Origin: JAJECS01 sp965219705
GTDB taxonomy: Bacteria > Chloroflexota > UBA11872
Reading direction: 5' to 3'
Assembly: GCA_965219705.1 (NCBI GenBank)
Contig: OZ244789.1
Span: forward strand, 868,001 to 932,000
DNA: 64,000 nt
In this document: positions 34,134-43,128 of the stretch, piece after piece
Position numbering within the stretch: the first letter of the stretch is position 1
Layout of the letters: the number at the start of each line of letters is the position of its first letter
The notes under the pieces: generated by a model
The model's input: the letters and a program-made list of their open reading frames with translations, nothing else
Told to the model about the DNA's origin: nothing
Databases searched by the model: none
Translations under genes and position numbers: made by a program

Positions 34134-35260
34134 GGCAGGGACTCCGTCGCCAGGTCACGATAGGCCCTGGCGTAGGCCCTGAGAATCTTGTCACGGGTGA
34201 AGGGCTCGGTTGCCCGGCGCGCGGCCGCGCCGGCGTGGGCGAGGGCGCCGGGATCGGCCCGCACCCGCGCGACCATGCGAGCACCGGCCGCCGCATCCCA
34301 CGGCAGGAGCCAGCCGTTAGCGCCGTGGTCGATGATCTCGGGCAGCAGGCCCACCGGCGTGCTGAACACCGGACGTCCGCAGGCCATGGCCTCCAGACAC
34401 ACGCGGGGTCCGCCCTCGCTGCGCGACGTGCAGACCAGAGCCCCCATCTGCCGGTACAGCGCCGCCAGCTCGCCGGGGCCGTCGACCCACGGGATGCGGT
34501 TGACCCGATCCGCAAGCCCCGCGGCCGATAGTCGGCGCTGCAAAGAGCCGGCTTCGGGTCCGTCGCCGACGACAAGAAATCGCGATTCAGGCGCGTCAGC
34601 CGCCACGGTCGCAAAGATCTTGACGAGATAGTCGAGGCCCTTGTTGGCGACCAGGCGCCCCACGAAGCCCAGCGCGTACGGCTGGGGCTCGTCGCCCGGA
34701 CGGAACACTGCTCGATCGACATGCGCGGACGGGAGAACCAAGATTTTCTCAGCAGGCACGCCCCAGCGCGCCAGCAACCCGGGCACCTGGCGGCGATTTA
34801 CGACCCGGATAGCGCGTGCGCGCTTGGCGGCGAAGCGCGCGTAGGCGCGGTAGCCAAGCTTGGCCGCCGGCTCCCACCACTGCGCGCGGCGCGGATGCGC
34901 CGGGATGTGATGGATTTCGCTGACGTAGGGCACACCAAACCGCCGGCTGAGACGCGCGGCGGCGATGCCGTTTGAGAAAATGCCGTAGTCGTGGCTCACG
35001 ATGAGGTGGTAGCGCCGCTCGGCGGCCAGCGCGCCCGCCCGGCGGACGAGCCAGCGCGCGTGCCAGAGCCGTCCGCCTGGCGACGGGTGAATGTGGACGC
35101 CACCATGCAGGGCGTGCGGCTTCGCGTTGGGGACGCCGGGCGTCAGCACGTCAATCCGGTCAAATTCCTCCGACAAGCCCTCGAGCGTGTAGTAGAACGG
35201 GCCCCGGCGCCCGGCCGCTACGTCACGATCGCCGCTGAGCATCAGCAGGCTGGGCTTCAT
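34130..35260 (-). CDS. GT4-family glycosyltransferase, 376 aa
   Basis: GT-B enzyme. N-terminal LLMLSGDRDVAAGRRGPFYY, then VSHDYGIFSNGIAAARLSRR; donor domain LGFVGRLVANKGLDYLVKIF and SRSEGGPRVCLEAMACGRPV. ATG start overlaps the upstream gene by four bases (ATGA). It belongs to the string of three consecutive, translationally coupled GT4 genes from 36429 to 32988. Confidence 0.92.
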   Translation of the reverse strand: MKPSLLMLSGDRDVAAGRRGPFYYTLEGLSEEFDRIDVLTPGVPNAKPHALHGGVHIHPSPGGRLWHARWLVRRAGALAAERRYHLIVSHDYGIFSNGIAAARLSRRFGVPYVSEIHHIPAHPRRAQWWEPAAKLGYRAYARFAAKRARAIRVVNRRQVPGLLARWGVPAEKILVLPSAHVDRAVFRPGDEPQPYALGFVGRLVANKGLDYLVKIFATVAADAPESRFLVVGDGPEAGSLQRRLSAAGLADRVNRIPWVDGPGELAALYRQMGALVCTSRSEGGPRVCLEAMACGRPVFSTPVGLLPEIIDHGANGWLLPWDAAAGARMVARVRADPGALAHAGAAARRATEPFTRDKILRAYARAYRDLATESLP

Positions 35261-36429
35261 GCGACCGCGCGGGCGGCTCCCGGCCGGCGGTCAATGGCGT
35301 CGTGCAGCACGTCGAGGGTCTGGTCGACGAGCCGGTCCCAGCGAAAGTGCTCGAGCCCCGTGCTCGCGGCGCGGGCCAGCTGCGCACCATAGGCCGGGTC
35401 GCCCAGCAGGCGGTTCACGGCCTGCACAAAGGCGTCGTCGTCGCCGAAGGGCACAAGCACCGCGGAGTGCTCGTGGCGCAGAATCTCGCGGTTGCCGCCG
35501 ATATCGGTCGTGACGATTGGCGTGCCCACGTGGCGGGCCTCCACCAGCGTGTGCGAGAGACCTTCGTACTGCGTGTTGAGCACGCATACCTGGGACGCGC
35601 GCAGGTAGGTCGCCACCCGGTCGTGGGGCACGTCGCCGGTGAAGACCACGCGGTCGGCGACCCCAATCTCCCGCGCCAGCCGCTCCAGCCGGGACTGTTC
35701 CGGTCCGCCGCCGACGATGAGGAGGGCGGCGTCGTTGTCGAAGCGCGGCACCATGCGAATCAGCGCGTCCACGTGTTTCCAGGGGTAGAGGCGCGAGACG
35801 TTGCAGACCACGGGGCCGCGCAGGCCGAGGGCCTGGCGCACGGCCTCGGGCTCTTCGTCGGGACGCGGGGTGCGGGTGAGCGCGTTCTGGATCACCTGGG
35901 TCTTGCGGGCATCGACGCCCCAGCCCGCGACCAGCGATCCCACGTAGGCGCTGGGCACGACGACGACGCCGGCGAGCCGGCAGTAGAAGCGCTGGATGGC
36001 GCGGAACACCCGGGTCTTTACGCCGTGCGCGGCGTTTTGGAACGGCTCGATGCCCAGGGTCGTCAGTCCGCGGCGAATGGCCGATTCCCAGGCCCAGTCG
36101 CCCACGACCTTGAGCACGCGCGGGCGGCCGGCGAGCAGCGCCCCAAGGCTGGCCGGGAGCTCGATGCCGTTGATGTACACGACGTCGGAGTGGAGGGCCG
36201 CGCGCCAGGTGTGCCACATGACTCGCAGGTAGCGCAGCGGCACGGGCATGCTCCACGACACCCGCACGAGGGGATACGGCACCTTGACCACGCCGTCGGG
36301 ATCGTCGGTGCCGGCCACGACGCGCACGTGGTGGCCGCGCTCGTGGAGCGCCGCCGCCAGGTGGTATACGTGCGTAGCCGGGCCGCCGACGGCGGGCGGA
36401 AAGATGTTGGATACCAGCGTCAGGCGCAT
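35257..36429 (-). CDS. GT4-family glycosyltransferase, 390 aa
   Basis: GT-B enzyme. N-terminal RLTLVSNIFPPAVGGPATHV is the donor-contacting glycine loop; the middle LKVVGDWAWE and VVVPSAYVGSLVAGWG are typical of GT4. Donor domain VCNVSRLYPWKHVDALIRMV and EGLSHTLVEARHVGTPIV. ATG at 36429 is preferred to an upstream GTG because the homologous region starts there. A 72-base gap separates it from the radical SAM gene, the largest spacing inside this operon. Confidence 0.92.
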   Translation of the reverse strand: MRLTLVSNIFPPAVGGPATHVYHLAAALHERGHHVRVVAGTDDPDGVVKVPYPLVRVSWSMPVPLRYLRVMWHTWRAALHSDVVYINGIELPASLGALLAGRPRVLKVVGDWAWESAIRRGLTTLGIEPFQNAAHGVKTRVFRAIQRFYCRLAGVVVVPSAYVGSLVAGWGVDARKTQVIQNALTRTPRPDEEPEAVRQALGLRGPVVCNVSRLYPWKHVDALIRMVPRFDNDAALLIVGGGPEQSRLERLAREIGVADRVVFTGDVPHDRVATYLRASQVCVLNTQYEGLSHTLVEARHVGTPIVTTDIGGNREILRHEHSAVLVPFGDDDAFVQAVNRLLGDPAYGAQLARAASTGLEHFRWDRLVDQTLDVLHDAIDRRPGAARAVA

Positions 36430-36501
36430 GTTCGCGACGCTAGCACCGACGGTTGGGCGCCACAACCAGATTGGTCCGAGGACACCCGCCCCAGCGACGA
36501 G

Positions 36502-37590
36502 CTAGCCAGCGTGGCCGTTCGCGCGACCGTTCTGCAGCACCGGCAGCGGCTCGGACGTCGCAACCGACCGGGCACCCGCAAACGCCCGCCATAGCGGCGT
36601 GTCTTCCTGCCACTTGGCGTCGCATCCGGCGCACAGCGGATAGTCCGTCAGCTGGCCTTGGGTGTGCGCCTCGCGAATGGCCCGATAGGCGTCGCTGTTC
36701 CAAACATCTTGGATTGATTGCGTCCGCAGGTCGCCCATGATTTGGTCTTCGGCGAAGTCGGCGCAGCACGAAGGCACGCGGCCGTCCCAGTAGACCGCCA
36801 TGGATTTCCACAGCCAGTTGCAGGGGTAGTAGACCGGGCCGTGGGGGCGCGCCGTGTAGAAATCCGAATCCGTGAGGGTGCCCGCCCACCCGTGGGCCCA
36901 GAAGGTATCCCACTCGTCGACGGGCAGGCCGGCGAATCGGTCCTGAAAGTCCGCGGGGACCACCGGGCGCGCGCCGACGCCCAGCGACTTGTCCCAGAGT
37001 TGGATCACTTGCATGACAACGTAGGGTTTGGGGCCGACGAGGCGCTTGCGCGCCTCGAGGAATCGCAAGACGCGCACGAGCACGCGGTCGAAGGTGGCGC
37101 CCTTGCGCATCTGCTCGTAGACCTCGGGGTCGCCGGAGTCGAAGCTGATGGTCACTTTCGAGGGCCGCGCCTCCAACAGCTTGGCGATGGCGTCGTCGCG
37201 CCACAGCGTGGCGTTGGTGTTGATGTGCGCGGCGATGCCGGCACGCTCGCAGATCTCGATCATCTCGTAGATGCCCTGGTGCATGAGGGACTCGCCGCGA
37301 AAGAACAGATTGATCTCGCGCGTGAAGTGGCGCGCCTCGTCGATGATCTTGTTAAACAGGTCCATCTCCATGAACCCGTTGGTGGCGTTGGCCCCCACGC
37401 TCTGCGGGCACATGGGACAGCGCAGATTGCAGAAGCTCGTGGGCTCCACGTGCATTTTGAGCGGCCCATAGGGCAACTCGCTGCTGCCGCGCATCCAGTG
37501 GTAGGCGAAGCGCGCCAAGCGCGGATGCGCCACCGCCTTGTGGCGGCGGAACTTGAGCACCAGGTCCTTGGCTTGCGTTACCGAGTTCAC
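36502..37590 (-). CDS. Radical SAM/SPASM domain protein, 362 aa
   Basis: Iron-sulfur enzyme that would generate a 5'-deoxyadenosyl radical. Cluster ligands C54, C58 and C61 sit in SFCNLRCPMC; the region LFFRGESLMHQGIYEMI and HINTNATLW is typical of the barrel. A C-terminal SPASM-type region carries further cysteines (YYPCNWLWKS, RVPSCCADF, LCAGCDAKW). Substrate unknown: peptide modification, sugar epimerisation and dehydrogenation are all possible in SPASM proteins. GTG at 37590 overlaps the stop of the Trm112-like gene (GTGA), so the two are coupled. Confidence 0.92.
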   Translation of the reverse strand: MNSVTQAKDLVLKFRRHKAVAHPRLARFAYHWMRGSSELPYGPLKMHVEPTSFCNLRCPMCPQSVGANATNGFMEMDLFNKIIDEARHFTREINLFFRGESLMHQGIYEMIEICERAGIAAHINTNATLWRDDAIAKLLEARPSKVTISFDSGDPEVYEQMRKGATFDRVLVRVLRFLEARKRLVGPKPYVVMQVIQLWDKSLGVGARPVVPADFQDRFAGLPVDEWDTFWAHGWAGTLTDSDFYTARPHGPVYYPCNWLWKSMAVYWDGRVPSCCADFAEDQIMGDLRTQSIQDVWNSDAYRAIREAHTQGQLTDYPLCAGCDAKWQEDTPLWRAFAGARSVATSEPLPVLQNGRANGHAG

Positions 37591-37808
37591 GTGCCGACCT
37601 TGGCCGAATCTTGAGGCGGAATCGCCTCATCCCAGAGCATGTTTGGGATGCCGTCGTCTACCGTATAGGCGTATCCACAGACGGTGCAAACGAGCGTGTC
37701 GCCGTCAATGCGCAACACCCCATCGTCGCGCTCATGCGCGTCGTTCACACAGCGCAGAATGGCGAGAAAGTCGGCCGGGATCAGATCAGAATTTGGGGAA
37801 ACGGACAT
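37587..37808 (-). CDS. Trm112-like small zinc-finger protein, 73 aa
   Basis: Short protein with one clear CX2C (LVCTVCGYAYTVDDGIPNML), the C-terminal half of the Trm112 fold. The N-terminal pair is reduced to a single cysteine (LRCVNDAHER), so it may bind zinc incompletely. Trm112 proteins activate methyltransferases in eukaryotes; bacterial members often accompany glycan genes. Here it is coupled to the radical SAM gene. ATG at 37808 follows a TTG; ATG is used. Confidence 0.8.
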   Translation of the reverse strand: MSVSPNSDLIPADFLAILRCVNDAHERDDGVLRIDGDTLVCTVCGYAYTVDDGIPNMLWDEAIPPQDSAKVGT

Positions 37809-37828
37809 CAATTCGCCTCAGTTTGACG

Positions 37829-40075
37829 CTAGAGCATGAAATGGAGCGTGTCAAAGGCGATCAGGACGGCCCCGTAGACGCCGACGACCGACATGCGCCA
37901 CCGCGCGGCATGACGCCCGTCCGGCCAGAGTCGATGCGCGACCGCGGCGAGCGCTCCGACGGAGATCACTTGCAGCGCGACGAGAACTAATGCGGCCAAC
38001 GCCAGGACGACCGGATAGGCCAAGTAATACTCGATCAGCGTCGTGGACCAGAAGTCGAGCCCGAGGCCGTTCTCGGGATGTGCCGGATTGACGTCGATCC
38101 CGAATCGGGACCAGGGCGAGCGCGCCAAGGCGTCCTCGAGCAGGTCTGTCCGATCCGGCGCCACCAAGTTCATTGTATCGGCGCGCAGGAGCCAGGCATG
38201 CGCCAATAGGGGAGAGAACTGGTGCGCGTAGAGCACGGCCACGAAGTCGCCCTCTGGCTGCTTGGCTGACCAGGGCTGATACGCCGCTCCGCCGTACACG
38301 GCGCCGTCCTCGGGGAGCTGCCGGACCACCTGCTGCTGATACAGATCGAGGTACGCGCCAAAGTCCTTGCTCACGCCCATGAACTGGACGGCCGCGCTGG
38401 CCAAGAGCACGACGGCGAACGCCGTCCGCGGCAGCGCGCGGCGGCCTTTCGCAGCCAGCCACTCGACCACCGGCACAGCCATGATGACGAGGAACGGCAG
38501 CGCGGGCACGAGATAGCGCGGGCCCCAGGCATTGCCGCCATACCAGACCTCTTTCTTGCTGTAGAGCAGCACGTATCCGATGGGGATGGCGATGAAGATG
38601 AACGCGCGCCATCCGTGGCGCCGGATGAACCAGGGAATCGCGGGAATGGCGACGAAGAGCACGGGGTTGTACCAGAGCAGGCCCTTGCCCCAGCTTGAGA
38701 TCAGCCCGTGCACCCCCAGCTCGACCGGGAGGCCCAGCCACCCGCGGCTGATTCCTCCGAACAGCTCATGGACGTACAGCAGCTGCACGTCGAACACCAG
38801 CGCGGCCATCACCAGACCCGGGGGGATGACGGCGATGATGGGCGCGGCGAACGCGAGCGCGGGCGCAAGACCCTGGCGCCCGGCCTCCCGCCAGGTGCGT
38901 CCGGGCTTGTGGTTCAGGAATATTGCCGCCACCAGCAGCGGCATGACGATGACCGTGACGTACTTGGTGGCGGCCGCGGCAAGCGCAACCATCCCCGCCA
39001 GCACCAAATAGCGACGCAACGGCGTCCGCTGGTAGATCAGGACCAACCACACGCTCGTGAGCACGAGCGCGGTCACCAGCGGTTCCGCGAAGTCGTAAAC
39101 GGCGTAGGGCCAGGCCATCGTGGCGAGCGCATACACGAGGCCAATCGCAAGGGCGATGCTGACGCCATAGTCCAAGCGCCGAACGATGCGATACACGACG
39201 ACCGCGCCGAAGGCGGTGATCAGCGCGTTGACGAGCGGCACCCAAATGCGGCGGAAGAAGTCGACGGTCTGGCGCTCGGACCACAACCGGCCAATGCCGG
39301 GCCCGTCTACCCAAGTCCCGTCAATGCGCCGCACCGCCACTCCATCGACGTAGAGATTGCCGTCCGGCTGGCGATACTCGAGGCGGGCGGACTCGAGATC
39401 GACGGGCTCGGGATAGTCCCAGATCGCCAGGTAGTAGTAGGCCCGCGCGTTGCCGATCTGACGCCCGGCAGGCTGCGGACGCTCATGCTGAATCCGGGCC
39501 CGGACGTCACCGCGATCATAGGCCCACTCCGCGGTCTCCAGGCCCGCGCGCACCGGTCGAACAATCTCGTCTCCGTCAGCCGCCGTGACGATGAGGCTGG
39601 CCACTTCGAGGCCCTGGGGAAACTCCGCGCTCAGGCCGGCATGGGTGAGCAGCGCCAGGCGGTCATAGCGCCCGGGTTTCAGCCCTAGGTCGAGCACGCC
39701 GGTGCCATTGGGCTGGGGCATGCCGCCGAGCGGCGCGTAGTTGACCAGCAGCATCTCGTGCTCACCGTCACCGATTGGCAGCCGATCACGCTGCGGCGCG
39801 AGATGGGCGAAGGGCTCGGCGGCGGCCACCACCGGCATCAGCGCCAGAGGCAAGCCCACGCCCCAGCGCGAGAAGTTGTGGCCGTGCTGCCGCAGGTATT
39901 TGTGGTCGGGGTCGACGACGACACTCTTGGCCATCTCGAAGGCGAACGTTCCGTCGGCGCTGTAGCCGACGCCATTGCGACTCACGCCAGCGGTGAGCAG
40001 ATAGACGCTGGCGGCGAGGAGAAACAGCACGAGGGCCGGGCGGCGCACGGCCCACGCCGGCGTCCGCAGCCGCAT
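37829..40075 (-). CDS. GT39/PMT-like integral membrane glycosyltransferase, 748 aa
   Basis: GT-C-type protein. First helix ALVLFLLAASVYLLTAG, then the first extracytoplasmic loop with an acidic residue (GVGYSADGTFAFEMAKS) where GT-C enzymes hold their catalytic Asp, and QHGHNFSRWGVGLPLAL. An extracytoplasmic beta-rich insert occupies about residues 95-260, followed by about nine further helices. It probably transfers a sugar from a polyprenyl phosphate. ATG at 40075 gives a normal positively charged N-terminus; GTG at 40111, directly after the preceding stop, would add 12 residues. Confidence 0.85.
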   Translation of the reverse strand: MRLRTPAWAVRRPALVLFLLAASVYLLTAGVSRNGVGYSADGTFAFEMAKSVVVDPDHKYLRQHGHNFSRWGVGLPLALMPVVAAAEPFAHLAPQRDRLPIGDGEHEMLLVNYAPLGGMPQPNGTGVLDLGLKPGRYDRLALLTHAGLSAEFPQGLEVASLIVTAADGDEIVRPVRAGLETAEWAYDRGDVRARIQHERPQPAGRQIGNARAYYYLAIWDYPEPVDLESARLEYRQPDGNLYVDGVAVRRIDGTWVDGPGIGRLWSERQTVDFFRRIWVPLVNALITAFGAVVVYRIVRRLDYGVSIALAIGLVYALATMAWPYAVYDFAEPLVTALVLTSVWLVLIYQRTPLRRYLVLAGMVALAAAATKYVTVIVMPLLVAAIFLNHKPGRTWREAGRQGLAPALAFAAPIIAVIPPGLVMAALVFDVQLLYVHELFGGISRGWLGLPVELGVHGLISSWGKGLLWYNPVLFVAIPAIPWFIRRHGWRAFIFIAIPIGYVLLYSKKEVWYGGNAWGPRYLVPALPFLVIMAVPVVEWLAAKGRRALPRTAFAVVLLASAAVQFMGVSKDFGAYLDLYQQQVVRQLPEDGAVYGGAAYQPWSAKQPEGDFVAVLYAHQFSPLLAHAWLLRADTMNLVAPDRTDLLEDALARSPWSRFGIDVNPAHPENGLGLDFWSTTLIEYYLAYPVVLALAALVLVALQVISVGALAAVAHRLWPDGRHAARWRMSVVGVYGAVLIAFDTLHFML

Positions 40076-40114
40076 CAGGCGCGCACCGGTTCGAGACGCT
40101 GCGGCGAGCACGGC

Positions 40115-41713
40115 CTAGGCGGCGGGTGCAGCTGGAAACCCAAGCTCATCAACGAGCGCATTGAGACGCTGAGCAAAGGCCGCGACGTTGAACCGTTGGC
40201 TCGCGGCCTGCGCGGCCTGGGACATGCGGTGGCGCAGAGCGGCATCGCGCACCAGCGCCCAGGTGTGTTCGCGGAACTCACGGGTCGTCGACCAGCGGAA
40301 GCCGTCGACGCCGTGGGTGATGATCTCGGGCAGTCCGCCCTGGTCGAGCACCACCGGGACCGCGCCGCTGGCCATGGCCTCAACCACCGTGATGCCGAAG
40401 TGCTCGAATCTGACCGGATGGCGCGACTCGCGCTCGCCATGGCCGGCGGCGTGCCAGTAGATGGGCGCTTCTCCGTATAGCCGTCGAAGCTCAGCAAAGG
40501 GCGCGTCAACGTGGAACTCGATGGGGTGTCCGGCGGCGCGGCGCTGCAGGTTGTGGGTGTATTCGACGTCAATCTCGCGTTCGCTCTGCTGGCCCACCAG
40601 ATGCAGCGTCCATCCGTCGAGGCCCTCGCGCCGCATGCGGATGAACTGGTCGATCATCACGCGGTGCTTCTTCTCGTGCGTGCCGCGGAAGAATCGGCCC
40701 ACGGCCAGAATCGATTTGCCACGGCGCCCAGGCGCCGCCCACGAGGTGTCGACCGGCGGAAACAGCAACGGACCATCGCGGTCCCAGTAGTAGCGCATCC
40801 AGCGCCGGCTGAACTCGGATATGGGCGCGATGAGATCGTAGGAGTCCAGAAAGTCGAGCGACCCATAGGTCGGCAGACCCTCCAGCCGGATGCCGGCTTC
40901 TGGAAGAAGACGGCGGAACAGAAGCTCGTATGCGAGCCGTCGCGGGCTGCGCACGCGCACGTCGGTGACGGCCAAACCCACCTCGCGGTTGTCCGCTTCG
41001 CCAAAGGTGTCGGCGGGGTTGAACACCGGCGACTCGAGCGTGAGCTCGAGCGGGCCATTGGCTCCAGGCGGGCGGTAGATGCGTAGCGGCCAGCGCTCGA
41101 ATTCCCCGGGGCGCGGCTCGAACGTGCGCTCGACGACGAGGTCGCCCTCGATGAGGCACCGGACGGGAAGCGGCTCATTGGTGCGAAAGTTGCCGGCGAT
41201 GATCTCGACGTCCGCCGACGTACGGCCCGGCGGGAACGGGACGCGCACGACCGCGCGATCCGTGGTGTATCTGAACCAGCCACGCCCCAGCTGATGCACG
41301 TCGTAAAAGCCATCCAGCCACTCCGGCAACAGCAGTTGCCGAATCAGGATTTCGCCGATCCTGCGGCGCAGCCGCGCCGCCCAGCCGCGATCGATGGGCG
41401 ACGGGAACAGCACCAGCATCAGGCTGCGGTGCGCCGCGGACGGCTGCGAAGTCATGAAGGACGCGTTCACGAAGAGGTCGAACTGCGACGTGAACTCCGC
41501 GAAGCGGTTCGGCGGCAAGGCGGGGATGACCTCGATCTCGACCTGTGACAGATCGAGGTTGAGGGCGGATTCCAGGTCCGTGCGCGCGATGTCGCGATGG
41601 GTGATGAGGCGCGTGTCGTCGAAGCGCCTGGCCAGTACGGCGGCGGCCATGGCGGCGTGGCGCTCGCCGCCGCCGCGCTGGTGCAGCCAGCGGTTGTAGA
41701 CGGCGGCCTTCAC
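40115..41713 (-). CDS. GT4 glycosyltransferase with inserted beta-rich module, 532 aa
   Basis: GT-B enzyme about 150 residues longer than usual. The N-terminal domain (YNRWLHQRGGGERHAAMAA) is interrupted at about residues 136-257 by a beta-rich segment (GWFRYTTDRAVVRVPF to GLAVTDVRVRS), then the fold resumes (SYDLIAPISEFSRRWMRYYW) and reaches ILAVGRFFRG and FEHFGITVVEAMASGAVPVV. The insert resembles the last module of the Wzt protein (both contain TTDRAV and GLAV). GTG at 41713 overlaps the GT2 stop (GTGA). Likely a carbohydrate-binding or chain-length-sensing insert; inferred. Confidence 0.88.
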   Translation of the reverse strand: MKAAVYNRWLHQRGGGERHAAMAAAVLARRFDDTRLITHRDIARTDLESALNLDLSQVEIEVIPALPPNRFAEFTSQFDLFVNASFMTSQPSAAHRSLMLVLFPSPIDRGWAARLRRRIGEILIRQLLLPEWLDGFYDVHQLGRGWFRYTTDRAVVRVPFPPGRTSADVEIIAGNFRTNEPLPVRCLIEGDLVVERTFEPRPGEFERWPLRIYRPPGANGPLELTLESPVFNPADTFGEADNREVGLAVTDVRVRSPRRLAYELLFRRLLPEAGIRLEGLPTYGSLDFLDSYDLIAPISEFSRRWMRYYWDRDGPLLFPPVDTSWAAPGRRGKSILAVGRFFRGTHEKKHRVMIDQFIRMRREGLDGWTLHLVGQQSEREIDVEYTHNLQRRAAGHPIEFHVDAPFAELRRLYGEAPIYWHAAGHGERESRHPVRFEHFGITVVEAMASGAVPVVLDQGGLPEIITHGVDGFRWSTTREFREHTWALVRDAALRHRMSQAAQAASQRFNVAAFAQRLNALVDELGFPAAPAA

Positions 41714-43128
41714 TCGGGCTCGAAGAAGGGCTGCAACTCACGCGCGTCCAAGGGCCCCAGGCGTTGTTCAATGCGCCGCAGCCGCAGCGTGGTCGGCATG
41801 GCCCGCAGCGCCGCGCCAAGCGCCGATGCCCGCGCCCTGGCTCGCGCGAGCGCCGGCGCGTCCCCGACGGCGAGACCGCGGCGAATCTCTCGTCCGCCGT
41901 GGATCACCGCGAGCGCCGCGTGGTAGCCAGCGAGATTCCAGGGCGCGTTTTTTGCCAGCATGCGCAGCTTGCCGAACTCGACGCTGCGGATGAATGACGG
42001 GGACCACTCGCCGCTGAACGCCGCGTGGGCGTGGCGGACCACCGACGCCGGCTCGTACCAAAAGCGCCAACCCCGACGGCGGGCGCGCCAGGCGAGGTCG
42101 GCATCCTCGTAGTACATGAAGATGCCCGGGTCGAGGAAGTCAAGCGATTCGAGCATCGAGCGGCGGAAGAGCGCCGCCCCGCCCTTGACGGCGAACACCT
42201 CACGCGGCGCGCCAAAATCCGGGCCGTCCCAGGCCTGCCAGACGTTTCCGTGGGTCACATAGGTGCCGCGGTCGCGCATGGATCCGTCCGGGAGCGGCTT
42301 GATGCCCGCGTTCTCGATGACGGGGCGGGCGAACTCACGGACGGCGTCCTCGGGGATATCAAGCTCGAATCGCGTGCGCTCAGACGTGACGGGCAGCGCT
42401 GCAAGCGCTCGGCCGCCAACCGTTACCGAGATCTCAACGTCATCGCGGCCGGGGCCGGCGGTGACGTCGAGCGCCACCTTAGCCTTCCCATCGATGACCG
42501 GAACGGCCAGGGTCGCCGCGGCGCCGGTCCAGCGAAACGCGGCGCCCTGGTGGTCGAGCTCCGCACCGTAGGCCCCCCGGTTGATGACGGCCGGCGCTGC
42601 TTCAGCCGCGTGCTCATAGAGCCGCACGCCGAGCTCGCGCGCGTCGCCGCCGCCGGGGACGAAGGTCGGCGTGCGCAGGTCCACGGCGATGCGATCATGC
42701 AGGTACAAGATCTTCGCGGCGGCGCCCCCCGCGACGGGGTCCGCCTGCAGGCGTTCCACCAGTGGCCGCAGCCATCCGGGATCGACCTCCGTATCGGGGT
42801 TGAGGAGCGCGATGAGCGGAGCGGTGGCAGCCCGCATGGCCAGGTTGTTGCCACGCGAGAAGCCGAGGTTGGCTCCAGCCTCCACCAGCGCGATCTCCGG
42901 AAAGTCACGGCTCAGGTTGCGTAGGGATCCGTCCGTGGAGGCGTTGTCGACGACGGTGACTTCAAAGCTGGGATAGTCCGTCGCGAGGACGGCGCCGAGA
43001 CACCGATCCAGGAACGTCCCGGGGTTGTACGTGAGGATGACGATCCGGACGTGGGGCAGGTTGGCGCGGGACTGACGCACCGGCCGAGCCGGCGGACGCG
43101 GCGCCTCGGCCGCGATGGCGCCTGTCAT
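41710..43128 (-). CDS. GT2 (GT-A) glycosyltransferase with inserted module, 472 aa
   Basis: Rhamnosyltransferase-like GT2. VRIVILTYNPGTFLDRCLGA, VVDNASTDGS and the metal-binding ALLNPDTEVDPGW (109-119) form the GT-A core; YYEDADLAWRARRRGW (339-354) is the catalytic ED region. Between them, residues about 187-285 form an extra beta-rich segment (FRWTGAAATLAVP, VEISVTVGGRAL) not needed for the GT-A fold. ATG at 43128 overlaps the Wzt stop (ATGA). Confidence 0.92.
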   Translation of the reverse strand: MTGAIAAEAPRPPARPVRQSRANLPHVRIVILTYNPGTFLDRCLGAVLATDYPSFEVTVVDNASTDGSLRNLSRDFPEIALVEAGANLGFSRGNNLAMRAATAPLIALLNPDTEVDPGWLRPLVERLQADPVAGGAAAKILYLHDRIAVDLRTPTFVPGGGDARELGVRLYEHAAEAAPAVINRGAYGAELDHQGAAFRWTGAAATLAVPVIDGKAKVALDVTAGPGRDDVEISVTVGGRALAALPVTSERTRFELDIPEDAVREFARPVIENAGIKPLPDGSMRDRGTYVTHGNVWQAWDGPDFGAPREVFAVKGGAALFRRSMLESLDFLDPGIFMYYEDADLAWRARRRGWRFWYEPASVVRHAHAAFSGEWSPSFIRSVEFGKLRMLAKNAPWNLAGYHAALAVIHGGREIRRGLAVGDAPALARARARASALGAALRAMPTTLRLRRIEQRLGPLDARELQPFFEPE

